A program made the translations under genes and the position numbers. Below are positions 1 to 10,600 of a DNA stretch of 64,000 bases, piece by piece. Origin of the DNA: Psychrobacter immobilis (GTDB lineage Bacteria > Pseudomonadota > Gammaproteobacteria > Pseudomonadales > Moraxellaceae); the NCBI GenBank assembly GCA_904846145.1, contig CAJGZL010000001.1:1922001-1986000 (forward strand). The letters are read 5' to 3'. How positions within the stretch are numbered: the stretch's first letter is position 1; each line of letters starts with the position of its first letter. The notes below the pieces were generated by a model. It did no database searches. It was not told where the DNA came from and saw only the letters and a list, made by a program, of their open reading frames with translations.

Positions 1-1323
1 AGGGATACGCGCATCGCCATAACTGGGATGCGGCAGGCGTGCATAAGGCAAATCAAACACATAATCCATCTCTTCGGTCGATAGTGGAATCGGCGGCGGA
101 TTGAGCCAAACATCGATTGAGGTAAATGAGTTACCCGCGCCGCTACTATGACGCTGCACTAAAGCACGGGCATTACCTGGGTTGGTCTCTAAATGTAAAA
201 TACGACTAGCATGAGCATAGAGCACAGGATCAGATTTGACTTGATCATAGTCAGGTAGACGGATAACGGTTTGCTCGCGGGCTGGCATTTTTAGCTTGTA
301 TTTACGAGCGGTTTTAGGTCTGTACTCACTACTGTTCTGAGTATCCATACCCCGCATTTTCACCACTTGGGTCTCTTCATCGACTTGATCAGCATTAATG
401 ACTTTATTAGTCACAGGCTCTGCGACAAAGCCCTGATATTGGGCTGACATTCCTGACATGGATTGACCGACAGGGGAAACGCTAGGCTTATCTTGCTCGA
501 TAGAACACTGATCCAGATCTTCGGTCATCACATAAGGGTTGATAATAGGATCGACGCGGCCGACAGTATCGACATCGTTGCTTGCGACCTCAGTCATATC
601 CGCTTGCCAATGGCGACGAGTAGGCGTTAATAAATAAGCCGTACCACGCATTTTACTCATTTGCTCAAAGCTATAGCCTTTTGATAAGCCATGTACCACA
701 TCGACAATAGCGCGTTCAGCATTGCCATAAAGCAGTACATCAGCGCGACTATCGAGCAAAATACTACGGCGTACTTTGTCCGACCAGTAATCATAATGGG
801 CGATACGGCGCAGGCTACCCTCGATACCGCCTAAGATAATGGGCACATCAGGATAAGCTTCACGGCAGCGTTGACTGTAGACAATAGCCGCACGATCAGG
901 GCGCTTATCTGCGACGTTGCCAGGTGAGTAGGCATCATCACTACGGATCTTGCGATCAGCCGTGTAGCGATTAATCATGCTGTCCATATTGCCAGCGGTC
1001 ACGCCATAAGCATAAACGGGCTTACCGAGTTCCATAAAGGCATCTTTACTCTTCCAATCTGGCTGAGCGATGATACCTACGCGAAAGCCCTGTGCTTCTA
1101 ATAGACGACCAATAATCGCCATACCAAAGCTGGGATGATCGACATAAGCATCGCCTGATATGATAATGACATCACAAGCATCCCAGCCTAGCGCATCCAT
1201 CTCAGCACGGCTCATCGGCAAATAAGGCGCAGGCTCGTAGCAGCTCGCCCAGTGCTTATCGTAATCATAAAGAGGCTTGACGCCTTGTTTAAAAGCGGTG
1301 CGGGCGATGGTATCGGCAGACAT
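1..1323 (-). CDS. ygiQ: YgiQ family radical SAM protein (N-terminal 441 codons, cut by window edge)
   Basis: An open frame runs without a stop from an ATG at 1323 to the left edge, so 441 codons are visible and the C-terminal part is missing. The translation carries hallmarks of the YgiQ/UPF0313 family: [12 protein letters not shown] near residue 50, [18 protein letters not shown], then [10 protein letters not shown] and [15 protein letters not shown] close to the break. In E. coli YgiQ the CxxxCxxC iron-sulfur motif follows shortly after this point, so the radical SAM core should lie just outside the window. The family has no firmly established reaction. The stretch around residues 255-345 is longer and less conserved than I recall for E. 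coli. Family assignment is secure; function is not. Confidence 0.9.
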   Translation of the reverse strand, partial: MSADTIARTAFKQGVKPLYDYDKHWASCYEPAPYLPMSRAEMDALGWDACDVIIISGDAYVDHPSFGMAIIGRLLEAQGFRVGIIAQPDWKSKDAFMELGKPVYAYGVTAGNMDSMINRYTADRKIRSDDAYSPGNVADKRPDRAAIVYSQRCREAYPDVPIILGGIEGSLRRIAHYDYWSDKVRRSILLDSRADVLLYGNAERAIVDVVHGLSKGYSFEQMSKMRGTAYLLTPTRRHWQADMTEVASNDVDTVGRVDPIINPYVMTEDLDQCSIEQDKPSVSPVGQSMSGMSAQYQGFVAEPVTNKVINADQVDEETQVVKMRGMDTQNSSEYRPKTARKYKLKMPAREQTVIRLPDYDQVKSDPVLYAHASRILHLETNPGNARALVQRHSSGAGNSFTSIDVWLNPPPIPLSTEEMDYVFDLPYARLPHPSYGDARIP

Positions 1324-1551
1324 GGGCAGACCTATTGGCTATTAATATAAGCGGGCTAATTTAAAGGCGCTCATTTTAACATGAATCGCGCTCATGATGC
1401 GACTCATTATATCGTTAGGATTAATGATAAGTTATTGATAGTTTTGGGTAATCTGAGGATTAGTAAGAGGTAAAATAAATAAGATTTCTAATGCTTTATC
1501 CAGCATAATTAAAATTGGCGCAGGATATATTCAAATACACTAAGGTTAACT

Positions 1552-1938
1552 ATGCCGAATCGTCTAGTAATGTTTATATCTGCTTTGCTAATCTCTATGT
1601 CAGCCAATGCTTCTAGCATGACCGTACTAAATGGCAAGCTATCGATATTTTATATGCTGATCTTTATGCCACTTGCTTTGCTAGTGCATTTTATAGCTAT
1701 AATCTACTTTAATAAAAGAGATTACTATCTCGATAAAGTTTTTACTCGTAAGCATTTATTGATTGCTATGACAGTTCCAGCATTAGGCACTACTATAATA
1801 ATTTATGAATATCTGATAAATATAAGCGACTCAGGTATTCATATTGGCACTCTAGTATCGGTGCTTTTTGTCTATGGTTTGGCAACGTTACTCTTCGCTA
1901 CTCCCTATCTGATTCATCTTACGACAAAGCAAAAATAG
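1552..1938 (+). CDS. small membrane protein, unknown function
   Basis: The 128-residue product starts with a hydrophobic signal-like segment (about residues 4-22, ending SANASS). Three further hydrophobic segments follow at about 31-52, 70-88 and 97-118, and the tail is basic. An AAGG sequence just upstream of the ATG could serve as ribosome binding site. I do not recognise a family. The gene sits alone, divergent from the ygiQ-like gene and convergent with the Lrp/AsnC regulator, so context gives no clue to function. Base use is more AT-rich than neighbouring core genes, which fits either a fast-evolving or an acquired gene. Confidence 0.6.
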   Translation: MPNRLVMFISALLISMSANASSMTVLNGKLSIFYMLIFMPLALLVHFIAIIYFNKRDYYLDKVFTRKHLLIAMTVPALGTTIIIYEYLINISDSGIHIGTLVSVLFVYGLATLLFATPYLIHLTTKQK

Positions 1939-1946
1939 CAAAGCAA

Positions 1947-2000
1947 TCTATCTGTTTACAATTCTATTATCTATTTAAAATCTTTCTATCTGTTTACAAT
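1947..2000. repeat. 16-bp direct repeat pair
   Basis: The 16-mer TCTATCTGTTTACAAT occurs at 1947-1962 and again at 1985-2000, 38 bp apart. Both copies lie in the short gap between the stop of the small membrane protein gene and the stop of the convergent regulator gene. No flanking mobile-element features are visible; a local duplication is the simplest reading. Confidence 0.6.
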
Positions 2001-2016
2001 CCTTGCTTCACAGCCA

Positions 2017-2484
2017 TTATTCTATATAAATCTTCGTGCCACTCTTCGTGAAGTTCATCACAAACTGACTTTTGAAATTGCGCACGTTATTCTCATAAGT
2101 GAGTAGATTGCGCGTAAATTGATGATAGTCACTCATATTCTTCGCACTAACCATCAGCATAAAATCTGCATCACCTGATACCTCATAACAGCTCATCACT
2201 TGTGGCTGCGCATTCATCAGGCGCTCAAATCGGTGCTGCATTGAGTTATTTGATTTTGCCATCTCTACCATGACGACCGCTGTCAAGCTATAGCCTACCT
2301 TATTGGGATCAACAATAGCGACTTGCTTAGTAATCACTTCATTATCTACTAAAGCTTGTATTCGCCTTTGAGCAGTAGCAATAGACACATGCACGTGCTC
2401 TGCAACCGTTTTTAACGGCAGAGTGGCGTCGTCTTGCAGTAGATTTAAAATAGCCTTATCAGTGTTATCTAATTGCTGATTCAT
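2017..2484 (-). CDS. Lrp/AsnC family transcriptional regulator
   Basis: The 155-residue product has an N-terminal winged-helix region (LDNTDKAILNLLQDDATLPL, then SIATAQRRIQAL as the recognition helix, about residues 3-50). An RAM/AsnC ligand-binding domain follows, with the characteristic GDADFMLMV near residue 105. Lrp-family proteins bind DNA as oligomers and respond to amino acids. I place the start at the ATG at 2484, which gives the family's usual length. The frame is open for 32 more codons upstream, but those encode a hydrophobic stretch that does not belong to this family. The gene diverges from an EamA-type transporter gene, a common arrangement in which the regulator controls the exporter; that control is inferred. 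Confidence 0.88.
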   Translation of the reverse strand: MNQQLDNTDKAILNLLQDDATLPLKTVAEHVHVSIATAQRRIQALVDNEVITKQVAIVDPNKVGYSLTAVVMVEMAKSNNSMQHRFERLMNAQPQVMSCYEVSGDADFMLMVSAKNMSDYHQFTRNLLTYENNVRNFKSQFVMNFTKSGTKIYIE

Positions 2485-2714
2485 AATATTAGCTTTCCAA
2501 TTAATGTAACTATTATCATTATAAATGCTGAGACAATAAATTATAAGCAATATAGGCGTTACTATAATAAATATTATCAAGTATATCTAAAAATAGAAAT
2601 AATGTATCAAAGCACAAAGGTAAAATAAGACTTATCAACTATAACTTAACTTATTCAAAATAAAAATAATGATAGTTAAGTATTTTCTTTTATAACGCGC
2701 AAATCAGAGGTCTT

Positions 2715-3716
2715 ATGTCTACTTCAACCTTATCTACTACTCTAGCCTCAACGCTATCACGCTTGCCGATGCCAGCGATGTGGACGACTGGTACCGCGCA
2801 GCAGCGCACCTTAATGATGGGCGTGTCTTTGGCTGTATTATCCAATCTGCTATTCGGTGTGCTCTACGCTTATGGTAGCTTTTTAGCACCTTTATCTGGC
2901 ACGCAAGTTTTTATTTGGCGCATGCTCGCGATGTGGGCGGCATTGATAGGCTATCTGGTGATTAGTGGTCGTCTGACTTCGCACCTTGATAAGTTAAAGA
3001 CGCTGCGTTCGCTTAAGCAGTGGGCATGGTTGTTATTGCCGACACCGATATTTTTGAGCCAGTTTTGGCTATTTATGTGGGCACCTGTCAACGGTCAAGG
3101 CGTACAAACTGCGATGGGTTATTTCTTATTCCCATTGATGATGGTGGTGTTTGGCTGTGTGCTATTTGGTGAGAAGTTAAGCCGCTTACAATGGTTAGCG
3201 GTGGGCTTTGCAGCATTGGGTGTGGGTAGTGAAATTGTGCGTACGCAAAGCGTTTCATGGGCAACATTATGGGTTTGTGGTACTTATCCACTGTATTATA
3301 TCCTGCGTCGCTTGCAAGGTATCGGCGCGGTTACAGGACTGCTGGTTGATTTGACTATCTTTGCGCCTTTTGCCTTAGCTTACTTATTCTTTATTGCACC
3401 TAGTAGTTTAAGCTTAGTTAGTGGCTCTGGTTTTTTTATCGCGATGCTGGCAGGTTTAGGGATTGTAAGTGTATTGGCAATGAAAACCAACGTCGATGCC
3501 AGTCAGATGCTACCTATTAATGTCTATGGCATGATGAGCTACTTAGAGCCTGCATTGTTATTTATCTTAGCGGTAACGGTACTAGGTAATCCGTTTGAGT
3601 CAGCGATGATATACAGCTACGGCTTGATTTGGTTAGGTATTGTCTTTTTAATCGCGCATGGTGTGCGCCAATTACGTAGTGTTCGTAAGCAAAGATTAAA
3701 TCCGCTTACTGCTTGA
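2715..3716 (+). CDS. EamA/RarD-type drug-metabolite transporter
   Basis: This 333-residue inner-membrane protein has about ten predicted hydrophobic segments between residues 35 and 320. It resembles RarD-like members of the DMT superfamily (YAYGSFLAPLSGTQVFIWRM at about 50-70, and a LAVGFAALGVG segment in the EamA repeat). Such proteins export small metabolites, often amino acids. The first 30 residues are Ser/Thr-rich and precede the first membrane segment. An AGAGG ribosome binding site lies just before the ATG. The gene is transcribed away from an Lrp/AsnC gene, so an amino-acid-related substrate is plausible but unproven. It ends at a strong hairpin shared with smpB. Confidence 0.82.
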   Translation: MSTSTLSTTLASTLSRLPMPAMWTTGTAQQRTLMMGVSLAVLSNLLFGVLYAYGSFLAPLSGTQVFIWRMLAMWAALIGYLVISGRLTSHLDKLKTLRSLKQWAWLLLPTPIFLSQFWLFMWAPVNGQGVQTAMGYFLFPLMMVVFGCVLFGEKLSRLQWLAVGFAALGVGSEIVRTQSVSWATLWVCGTYPLYYILRRLQGIGAVTGLLVDLTIFAPFALAYLFFIAPSSLSLVSGSGFFIAMLAGLGIVSVLAMKTNVDASQMLPINVYGMMSYLEPALLFILAVTVLGNPFESAMIYSYGLIWLGIVFLIAHGVRQLRSVRKQRLNPLTA

Positions 3717-3740
3717 TAATAATGATTGTAATGAACCTAA

Positions 3741-3773
3741 AAAAGCGGACAACTTGATAGATTGTCCGCTTTT
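3741..3773. terminator. bidirectional intrinsic terminator
   Basis: A perfect 12-bp stem (AAAAGCGGACAA with TTGTCCGCTTTT) closes a 9-nt loop. It lies between the convergent transporter gene and smpB and ends in A/T runs on both sides, so it can stop transcription from either direction. Confidence 0.85.
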
Positions 3774-3799
3774 CTTATTACTAGAGTGATAGCAATCTT

Positions 3800-4276
3800 C
3801 TAGTCCAAATGCTGCTTAAAGCCTCGCTGCTTATCACGTTCCCAATCGCGATCCTTTAGCGTTTTACGTTTATCATGCTGCTTTTTACCGATGGCAAGCC
3901 CGATTTGACACTTAACCATCGAGCGCTTCCAGTAGCAAGATAACGGCACGCAAGCATAGCCTTTTTGATTCACCGCACCAAATAGCTTTTCGATTTCACG
4001 GCGATTGAGTAGCAGCTTACGCGTACGAGTCGTATCTGGACTGACGTGCGTCGAGCTACTTATTAGTGGCTGAATATGCGCGCCAAACAAAAACGCTTCG
4101 TTATTGCGAAAGATCACATAGGCTTCGGTAATAGTCATCTTTCCTGCACGAATAGACTTAACTTCCCACCCTTGCAGAGACAACCCTGCCTCAAAGTTCT
4201 CTTCAATAAAATACTCGTGCCGCGCTTTTTTATTAGCGCATATTTGATTATCTGGCTTTTTTGATTTTTTTGACAT
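3800..4276 (-). CDS. smpB: SsrA-binding protein SmpB
   Basis: SmpB binds tmRNA and carries it to stalled ribosomes for trans-translation. The 158-residue product matches the family in length and motifs: [20 protein letters not shown] at the N-terminus, [13 protein letters not shown] near residue 35, and a basic tail [20 protein letters not shown] that normally folds in the decoding centre. The frame starts at the ATG at 4276 after a TTAAGAGGAAA ribosome binding site. The tmRNA gene itself is not seen in this window. Transcription runs away from coaD. Confidence 0.97.
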   Translation of the reverse strand: MSKKSKKPDNQICANKKARHEYFIEENFEAGLSLQGWEVKSIRAGKMTITEAYVIFRNNEAFLFGAHIQPLISSSTHVSPDTTRTRKLLLNRREIEKLFGAVNQKGYACVPLSCYWKRSMVKCQIGLAIGKKQHDKRKTLKDRDWERDKQRGFKQHLD

Positions 4277-5127
<851 letters not shown>

Positions 5128-5151
5128 TCTAACCCTTCATCTATTTATTAA

Positions 5152-5421
<270 letters not shown>

Positions 5422-5446
5422 ACCAAAATTTTTCTCCTATTAACTC

Positions 5447-5462
5447 TCAGCTTTGCTATACT
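5447..5462 (+). promoter_or_regulatory. extended -10 promoter of rnpB
   Basis: TGCTATACT (-10 hexamer TATACT at 5457-5462 with an upstream TG) lies ten bases before the predicted 5' end of RNase P RNA. No good -35 hexamer is visible, so this looks like an extended -10 promoter. Confidence 0.55.
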
Positions 5463-5471
5463 AGCGCGCTT

Positions 5472-5846
<375 letters not shown>

Positions 5847-5955
5847 AAATCTTTTTTAGTGCTTGTTTTTTATTACGAGTAGTAGCTAGTAGTAATAGTA
5901 GTTGCAGTTAATTTGAAAAATATGCATATCTTTTGCAAAAAATGCCTTTTAGGGG

Positions 5956-5984
5956 TTGACGGCAGTCAACAGCTTGGGCATAAT
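5956..5984 (+). promoter_or_regulatory. sigma-70 promoter of tRNA-Met
   Basis: TTGACG at 5956-5961 and CATAAT at 5979-5984 are separated by 17 bp, about 15 bp before the mature tRNA 5' end. The -35 element sits inside a perfect inverted repeat, GTTGAC-GGCA-GTCAAC (5955-5970). That overlap could be chance or an operator. Confidence 0.7.
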
Positions 5985-5998
5985 ATGCAGCCTAAAAT

Positions 5999-6075
5999 GG
6001 CGATGTAGCTCAGCTGGTTAGAGCGCATGACTCATAATCGTGAGGTCAAGAGTTCAAGTCTCTTCATCGCCACCA
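5999..6075 (+). tRNA. tRNA-Met (anticodon CAT)
   Basis: This 77-nt cloverleaf folds cleanly: acceptor GGCGATG pairs with CATCGCC, followed by discriminator A and an encoded CCA. D arm GCTC...GAGC, anticodon arm CATGA-CTCATAA-TCGTG with anticodon CAT, and T arm AAGAG-TTCAAGT-CTCTT are all present. CAT could also be the lysidine-modified tRNA-Ile2. Positions 4 and 5 here are G and A, not the C4/C5 used by TilS to recognise Ile2, and it lacks the G1/U1 start of initiator tRNA. Elongator Met is therefore the best call. Confidence 0.93.
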
Positions 6076-6112
6076 TTTATTGCTCGTTTACTGGTACAAC
6101 AGTAATTAAAAC

Positions 6113-6140
6113 ACCAATCCACTGTGATTGGTTTTTTTTT
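6113..6140 (+). terminator. intrinsic terminator after tRNA-Met
   Basis: ACCAATC pairs with GATTGGT across a 6-nt loop and is followed by nine T residues. Confidence 0.85.
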
Positions 6141-6383
6141 GCCTAAAATTTTTGGTTGGGTGATTTAGCCATGGTGTTAATTGCTATAACTAGCTCTTGC
6201 AAGCTCTAAAATACTTACTGACAAAATCGCCATACTTTATAGCCAAAAACTGCTAGAATACCAGCACATGCCTGCGCGTATCGGTAAGCTTTATTTGCGC
6301 TTGTTTTGATGATTTGCTGACAGGCAGTGTTAATTATTGTTTTTTGATATCTCTATCCCATTCCTTTATTTAGTAGGCGCTTT

Positions 6384-8180
6384 GTGACTGCATTAGCCAA
6401 TATTCGTAACTTTTCTATTATTGCCCATATTGATCATGGCAAATCGACCCTTGCCGATCGCTTTATTCAGATGTGCGGCGCGCTACAAGACCGTGAAATG
6501 CAAGCGCAAGTGCTTGACTCGATGGATATTGAGCGTGAGCGCGGCATTACCATCAAAGCGCAATCGGTGACGCTCTATTATGATCATCCTAACGGTGAGC
6601 GTTACCAGCTTAACTTTATTGATACCCCAGGTCACGTTGACTTTTCTTATGAAGTCTCGCGCTCACTAGCGGCTTGTGAAGGCGCGCTATTGGTTGTCGA
6701 TGCGGCACAGGGTGTTGAAGCTCAATCTGTGGCCAATTGCTATACCGCGGTCGATCAAGGGCTTGAGGTGATGGCGGTGCTGAATAAGATTGACTTGCCA
6801 CAAGTTGAGCCTGAGCGCGTGATTCAAGAGATTGAAGATATCATCGGTATCGATGCGGTGGATGCGCCACGCGTTTCTGCCAAGTCAGGTCTAGGTGTCG
6901 ACAAGTTGCTTGAGGCTTTGGTTGAGTTTATCCCAGCGCCAACAGGCGATCGTGATGCGCCATTGCAAGCTTTGATTATTGACTCTTGGTTTGATAACTA
7001 TTTAGGCGTAGTCTCTTTAGTTCGGGTACGTCAAGGTACTGTAAAATCAGGCGATAAAATCTACATCAAATCGACCCAAGATGCTCATTTAGCAGGCTCT
7101 ATAGGTGTCTTTACACCGAAGCCATTAGATACTGGTATTTTAGAAGCAGGTGAAGTAGGTTTTATTATCGCGGGTATCAAAGACATTGCAGGCGCACCTG
7201 TAGGTGATACGATTACCCATGCCAAAACGCCTGATGTCGATCGTATTCCAGGCTTTAAGCAAGTGACGCCGCAAGTCTATGCAGGGATGTTCCCTGTCGA
7301 GTCTACTGACTTTGAAAAGTTTCGTGAAGCGCTACAAAAGCTGCAAATTAACGATGCGTCCTTGTTCTTCGAACCAGACACCTCAGATGCGCTAGGCTTT
7401 GGTTTTCGCTGTGGCTTTTTGGGTATGCTGCACATGGAGATTATCCAAGAGCGCTTAGAGCGTGAGTACGACTTGGATCTAATCACCACTGCACCATCAG
7501 TTATTTATGAGATTGTCAAAAAAGATGGCAGCATCATTCATGTCGATAATCCATCACATTTGCCTGAATCGAATAATATCGAAGAGTTCCGTGAGCCGAT
7601 CGCTCGTTGTCAGATCCTAGTACCGCAAGAGTATTTAGGTAATGTGATGACCTTGTGCATGGAGCGTCGTGGTGTCCAAGTCGATATGCGCTTTATGGGC
7701 CGTCAAGTGCAGCTGGTATTTGATATTCCAATGGGTGAAGTGGTCATGGACTTCTTTGATCGATTGAAGTCAGTGTCGCGCGGATTTGCCTCTTTAGATT
7801 ATAATTTTGAACGTTATCAAGTTGATAAACTGGTCAAAGTCGATGTGCTCATCAATGGCGATAAAGTTGATGCTTTAGCAATGATCGTGCATGAAACTCA
7901 GTCTCGTTACCGTGGTAATGCGCTGGTTGGTAAGATGAAAGAGCTGATCCCACGGCAGATGTTTGATGTGGCAATCCAAGCGGCTATTGGTGGTCAAATT
8001 ATTGGTCGCAGTACGGTCAAAGCCATGCGTAAAGATGTACTTGCCAAATGCTATGGCGGCGATGTGTCGCGTAAGAAAAAGCTACTGTCCAAGCAAAAAG
8101 CAGGTAAAAAACGTATGAAGCAAGTCGGCAACGTGGAGATTCCACAAGAAGCTTTCTTAGCAGTGCTACAAGTAGACTAA
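6384..8180 (+). CDS. lepA: elongation factor 4 (LepA), ribosomal back-translocase GTPase
   Basis: LepA is a translational GTPase that acts on stalled or mis-set ribosomes and aids ribosome assembly. The 598-residue product matches LepA length. G1 is AHIDHGKST (about 14-22), G2 region [10 protein letters not shown]3 DTPGH, and G4 NKID. The LepA-specific C-terminal domain ends [16 protein letters not shown], with [19 protein letters not shown] before it. Start is GTG at 6384, in the context TTTGTGACTGCATTAGCC; no ATG is better placed. It heads the lepA-lepB-DUF4845-rnc-era-recO cluster. An 11-bp sequence at the stop codon (CAAGTAGACTA) is repeated 5 bp downstream. Confidence 0.97.
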   Translation: MTALANIRNFSIIAHIDHGKSTLADRFIQMCGALQDREMQAQVLDSMDIERERGITIKAQSVTLYYDHPNGERYQLNFIDTPGHVDFSYEVSRSLAACEGALLVVDAAQGVEAQSVANCYTAVDQGLEVMAVLNKIDLPQVEPERVIQEIEDIIGIDAVDAPRVSAKSGLGVDKLLEALVEFIPAPTGDRDAPLQALIIDSWFDNYLGVVSLVRVRQGTVKSGDKIYIKSTQDAHLAGSIGVFTPKPLDTGILEAGEVGFIIAGIKDIAGAPVGDTITHAKTPDVDRIPGFKQVTPQVYAGMFPVESTDFEKFREALQKLQINDASLFFEPDTSDALGFGFRCGFLGMLHMEIIQERLEREYDLDLITTAPSVIYEIVKKDGSIIHVDNPSHLPESNNIEEFREPIARCQILVPQEYLGNVMTLCMERRGVQVDMRFMGRQVQLVFDIPMGEVVMDFFDRLKSVSRGFASLDYNFERYQVDKLVKVDVLINGDKVDALAMIVHETQSRYRGNALVGKMKELIPRQMFDVAIQAAIGGQIIGRSTVKAMRKDVLAKCYGGDVSRKKKLLSKQKAGKKRMKQVGNVEIPQEAFLAVLQVD

Positions 8181-8265
8181 GCTGCAAGTAGACTAGGTAT
8201 TTACTTTTTATCGCGACTTTAATTGATAACGGTTACAGAGCTAGCTCGCTAATAGGCCATTCAGT

Positions 8266-9171
8266 ATGGATTTTGATTTTAATTTGGTTTTAGTACCTCT
8301 AACTTTAGTTTTTGGTGTCCTTTGGCTATTAGACAAGTTTGTGTTTAAGCAGCGCCAAACTCAAGGCCGTGGCAAAGAGAGCTGGCCTGTACGCTGGGCT
8401 TATGACTTTTTTCCCGTATTAGCAGTGGTATTAATTGTACGCTCGTTTTTGCTTGAGCCGTTTAACATACCGTCATCCTCTATGGTACCGACGTTATATA
8501 CAGGCGATTTTATTGCCGTTAATAAATACGCTTATGGGGTGCGTCTGCCATTGACTTATAATAAAGTCATAGATACAGGTTCGCCTGAACATGGTGATGT
8601 GATGGTGTTTCGTTTCCCAGAAAACCCTAAGATCTACTATATTAAGCGGGTTATTGGTCTGCCAGGCGACAGCGTTAGCTATAACAACGGTCAATTATCT
8701 ATCAACGATGTACCGATCGCTACTGAGTCTAAAGACTTTACAGCTGATGCTGAGCTTACCGCGCGTTTATATTTGGAAGGTCAGCAAGTAGGGCCTAACA
8801 CCTATCTTAATAAAGAGCAGGCACTAGCTAGAAGTCAAGAAGAAGAGTTTTATGCGCAATACTTTCAGGAAACTCAAGGTGAGCATGAGCATTTAGTACG
8901 GTATTTGCCAGGTGCTAATAGTTCGCAAGCGGGGCCGTTTTTACAGCAGCAAGCACCAGAAGTAATCACTTCCAAAGGGACTCAATGGCGCATAACAGTT
9001 CCTGAAGGAAAATATTTCGTGATGGGTGATAACCGAGACAGCAGCGCTGATGGCAGGTTTTGGGGATTTGTACCTGATGAAAATCTCGCTGGTAAAGCGG
9101 TTTATATCTGGATGCACAAGCCACCAGGTTTAAGTTTACCTACTTTTGCGCGTAACGGTAGCATTGACTAA
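8266..9171 (+). CDS. lepB: signal peptidase I
   Basis: LepB cleaves Sec and Tat signal peptides at the outer face of the inner membrane. The 301-residue protein has two membrane segments (about residues 5-25 and 48-64). The serine-lysine dyad is visible: PSSSM with Ser72 as nucleophile and IKRVIGLPGD with Lys127 as general base. GDNRDSSADGRFWGFVP is the conserved C-terminal box. Residues 145-225 form a longer, poorly conserved periplasmic region, as in other gammaproteobacteria. It follows lepA by 85 bp and precedes the DUF4845 gene, the standard order. Confidence 0.96.
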   Translation: MDFDFNLVLVPLTLVFGVLWLLDKFVFKQRQTQGRGKESWPVRWAYDFFPVLAVVLIVRSFLLEPFNIPSSSMVPTLYTGDFIAVNKYAYGVRLPLTYNKVIDTGSPEHGDVMVFRFPENPKIYYIKRVIGLPGDSVSYNNGQLSINDVPIATESKDFTADAELTARLYLEGQQVGPNTYLNKEQALARSQEEEFYAQYFQETQGEHEHLVRYLPGANSSQAGPFLQQQAPEVITSKGTQWRITVPEGKYFVMGDNRDSSADGRFWGFVPDENLAGKAVYIWMHKPPGLSLPTFARNGSID

Positions 9172-9247
9172 AACTTACTTTGCTAGCAGAGTATAAGCAA
9201 TATAGAAGTATAAGCTCTTAACTATTTAGCAGTCATTTGGAGGCGTT

Positions 9248-9643
9248 ATGTCGCAGCGATTAGCGAGTTTATCTTCACAGCGCGGTGCTAGTGTTACTAG
9301 CGTCATTTTGATATTGATTGTAGTCGTTATCGCTGCAAAACTTATGATCGCTATTGTTCCTGCTCAAATTAGTGATTATCAAATGACGCAAATGTTAGGT
9401 GAGCAGCTAAAAGAAGCCAATAATAATAGAGAGACGCCTGCACAGTTCATGGCGCGAGTTGATCGGCAGCTCGCTATTAATGCCAGTTATGATACTAAGG
9501 CTGAAGAGACTTTTACGTTTACTAATGAAAAATTAGGACAATTGGCTATCCGCAAGGACTATGATACAACCAATAATTTTTTTGCTAATGTAGACATTAT
9601 TAATCATTTTGAAGGTGATATTGACTCTAAGTCTGTAGAGTAG
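9248..9643 (+). CDS. DUF4845 single-pass membrane protein
   Basis: The 131-residue product has one membrane segment (about residues 15-38) after a short basic N-terminus, RGASVTSVILILIVVVIAA, then a soluble domain. This is the DUF4845 protein conserved between lepB and rnc in Acinetobacter, Pseudomonas and relatives; its function is not known. The pilin-like N-terminus has led to suggestions of an envelope role, but nothing here proves it. A GGAGG ribosome binding site precedes the ATG at a good distance. Confidence 0.85.
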   Translation: MSQRLASLSSQRGASVTSVILILIVVVIAAKLMIAIVPAQISDYQMTQMLGEQLKEANNNRETPAQFMARVDRQLAINASYDTKAEETFTFTNEKLGQLAIRKDYDTTNNFFANVDIINHFEGDIDSKSVE

Positions 9644-9718
9644 TTGGCACAGAGTAGGGACAAGCATCAAAGCTTCTTTTTCACTATAATTCATTTAATA
9701 GGATAGTAATAGCCGCGC

Positions 9719-10480
9719 ATGAAATCAGACCTACAACAGCATCATCCTGTAAACCATCCCCCTATTAATGCTGACTTCATAAAGCGTTTGGCAATATTAA
9801 CGCGTCAATTAGGTTATGAGTTCAAGGATCTAAGCTTGCCCAAACTGGCGCTAACGCATCGCTCATTCGATAGCAAAAAGAACTATGAGCGCTTAGAGTT
9901 TTTGGGGGATGCGTTATTGGGTATGATCGTGGGCGAGGCTCTGTATTATCGATACCCCACCCAAAATGAGGGTCGATTAACGCGGATGCGTGCCACGTTG
10001 GTACGTCAAGAAACTCTAGTCATCATTGCGCAAAAGTTAGATTTATCCAATCACCTAATTTTGGGTATTGGCGAGCGTAAAGGCGGCGGACGCAATCGTG
10101 CCTCAATCCTAGCGGATGCTGTAGAGTCACTACTCGGTGCCATCTATTTAGATAGCCAAGATTTGACCATTACTCGCAATTGCGTTTTGTCTTGGTACGG
10201 CGACTTAATTAACAATGTAAGTGAGCAAAAAGTTCTCAAAGACGCCAAAAGCCGTTTGCAAGAATGGCTACAGTCAAAACAGTTCGACTTACCTCATTAT
10301 GAACTAGTGGAAATCCAAGGCAATGCACCTTATCAGATCTTTGTGGTGCGCTGTCAAGTCAACATTATAGGCTGTCCTGATATTACTGAATCAGGTGAAA
10401 GCCGTCGAATCGCTGAACAAAAATCTGCTGAGCTGATGATTAATCAATTACATAAACTACCAAATTCTACCAAAAGATAG
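9719..10480 (+). CDS. rnc: ribonuclease III
   Basis: RNase III cuts double-stranded RNA, including the 30S rRNA precursor. The 253-residue product has the signature ERLEFLGDALLGMIVGEALY (about 58-77) with the metal-binding acidic residues. ADAVESLLGAIYLDS is the second catalytic segment, and a C-terminal dsRNA-binding domain (about 175-245) contains DAKSRLQEWLQSK. The first 22 residues are extra compared with E. coli. Upstream gap 75 bp; era follows after 120 bp. Coupling of rnc with era and recO is conserved across proteobacteria, with rnc autoregulation by cleavage of its own leader known in E. coli. Confidence 0.96.
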   Translation: MKSDLQQHHPVNHPPINADFIKRLAILTRQLGYEFKDLSLPKLALTHRSFDSKKNYERLEFLGDALLGMIVGEALYYRYPTQNEGRLTRMRATLVRQETLVIIAQKLDLSNHLILGIGERKGGGRNRASILADAVESLLGAIYLDSQDLTITRNCVLSWYGDLINNVSEQKVLKDAKSRLQEWLQSKQFDLPHYELVEIQGNAPYQIFVVRCQVNIIGCPDITESGESRRIAEQKSAELMINQLHKLPNSTKR

Positions 10481-10600
10481 CGGTGACGGATAAGCTTAGG
10501 TTTACCTATACACCCTAATATAAGTAAAAATAAATATTAATAACCAGTAGTTTAATAAATTATTATTAAACCGCTGGTTATAAGCCTATGAGATGAACCT

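Noticed and set aside
8169..8195. 11-bp direct repeat at the end of lepA
   Set aside because: CAAGTAGACTA occurs twice 16 bp apart; it is best explained by a small duplication at the stop codon.
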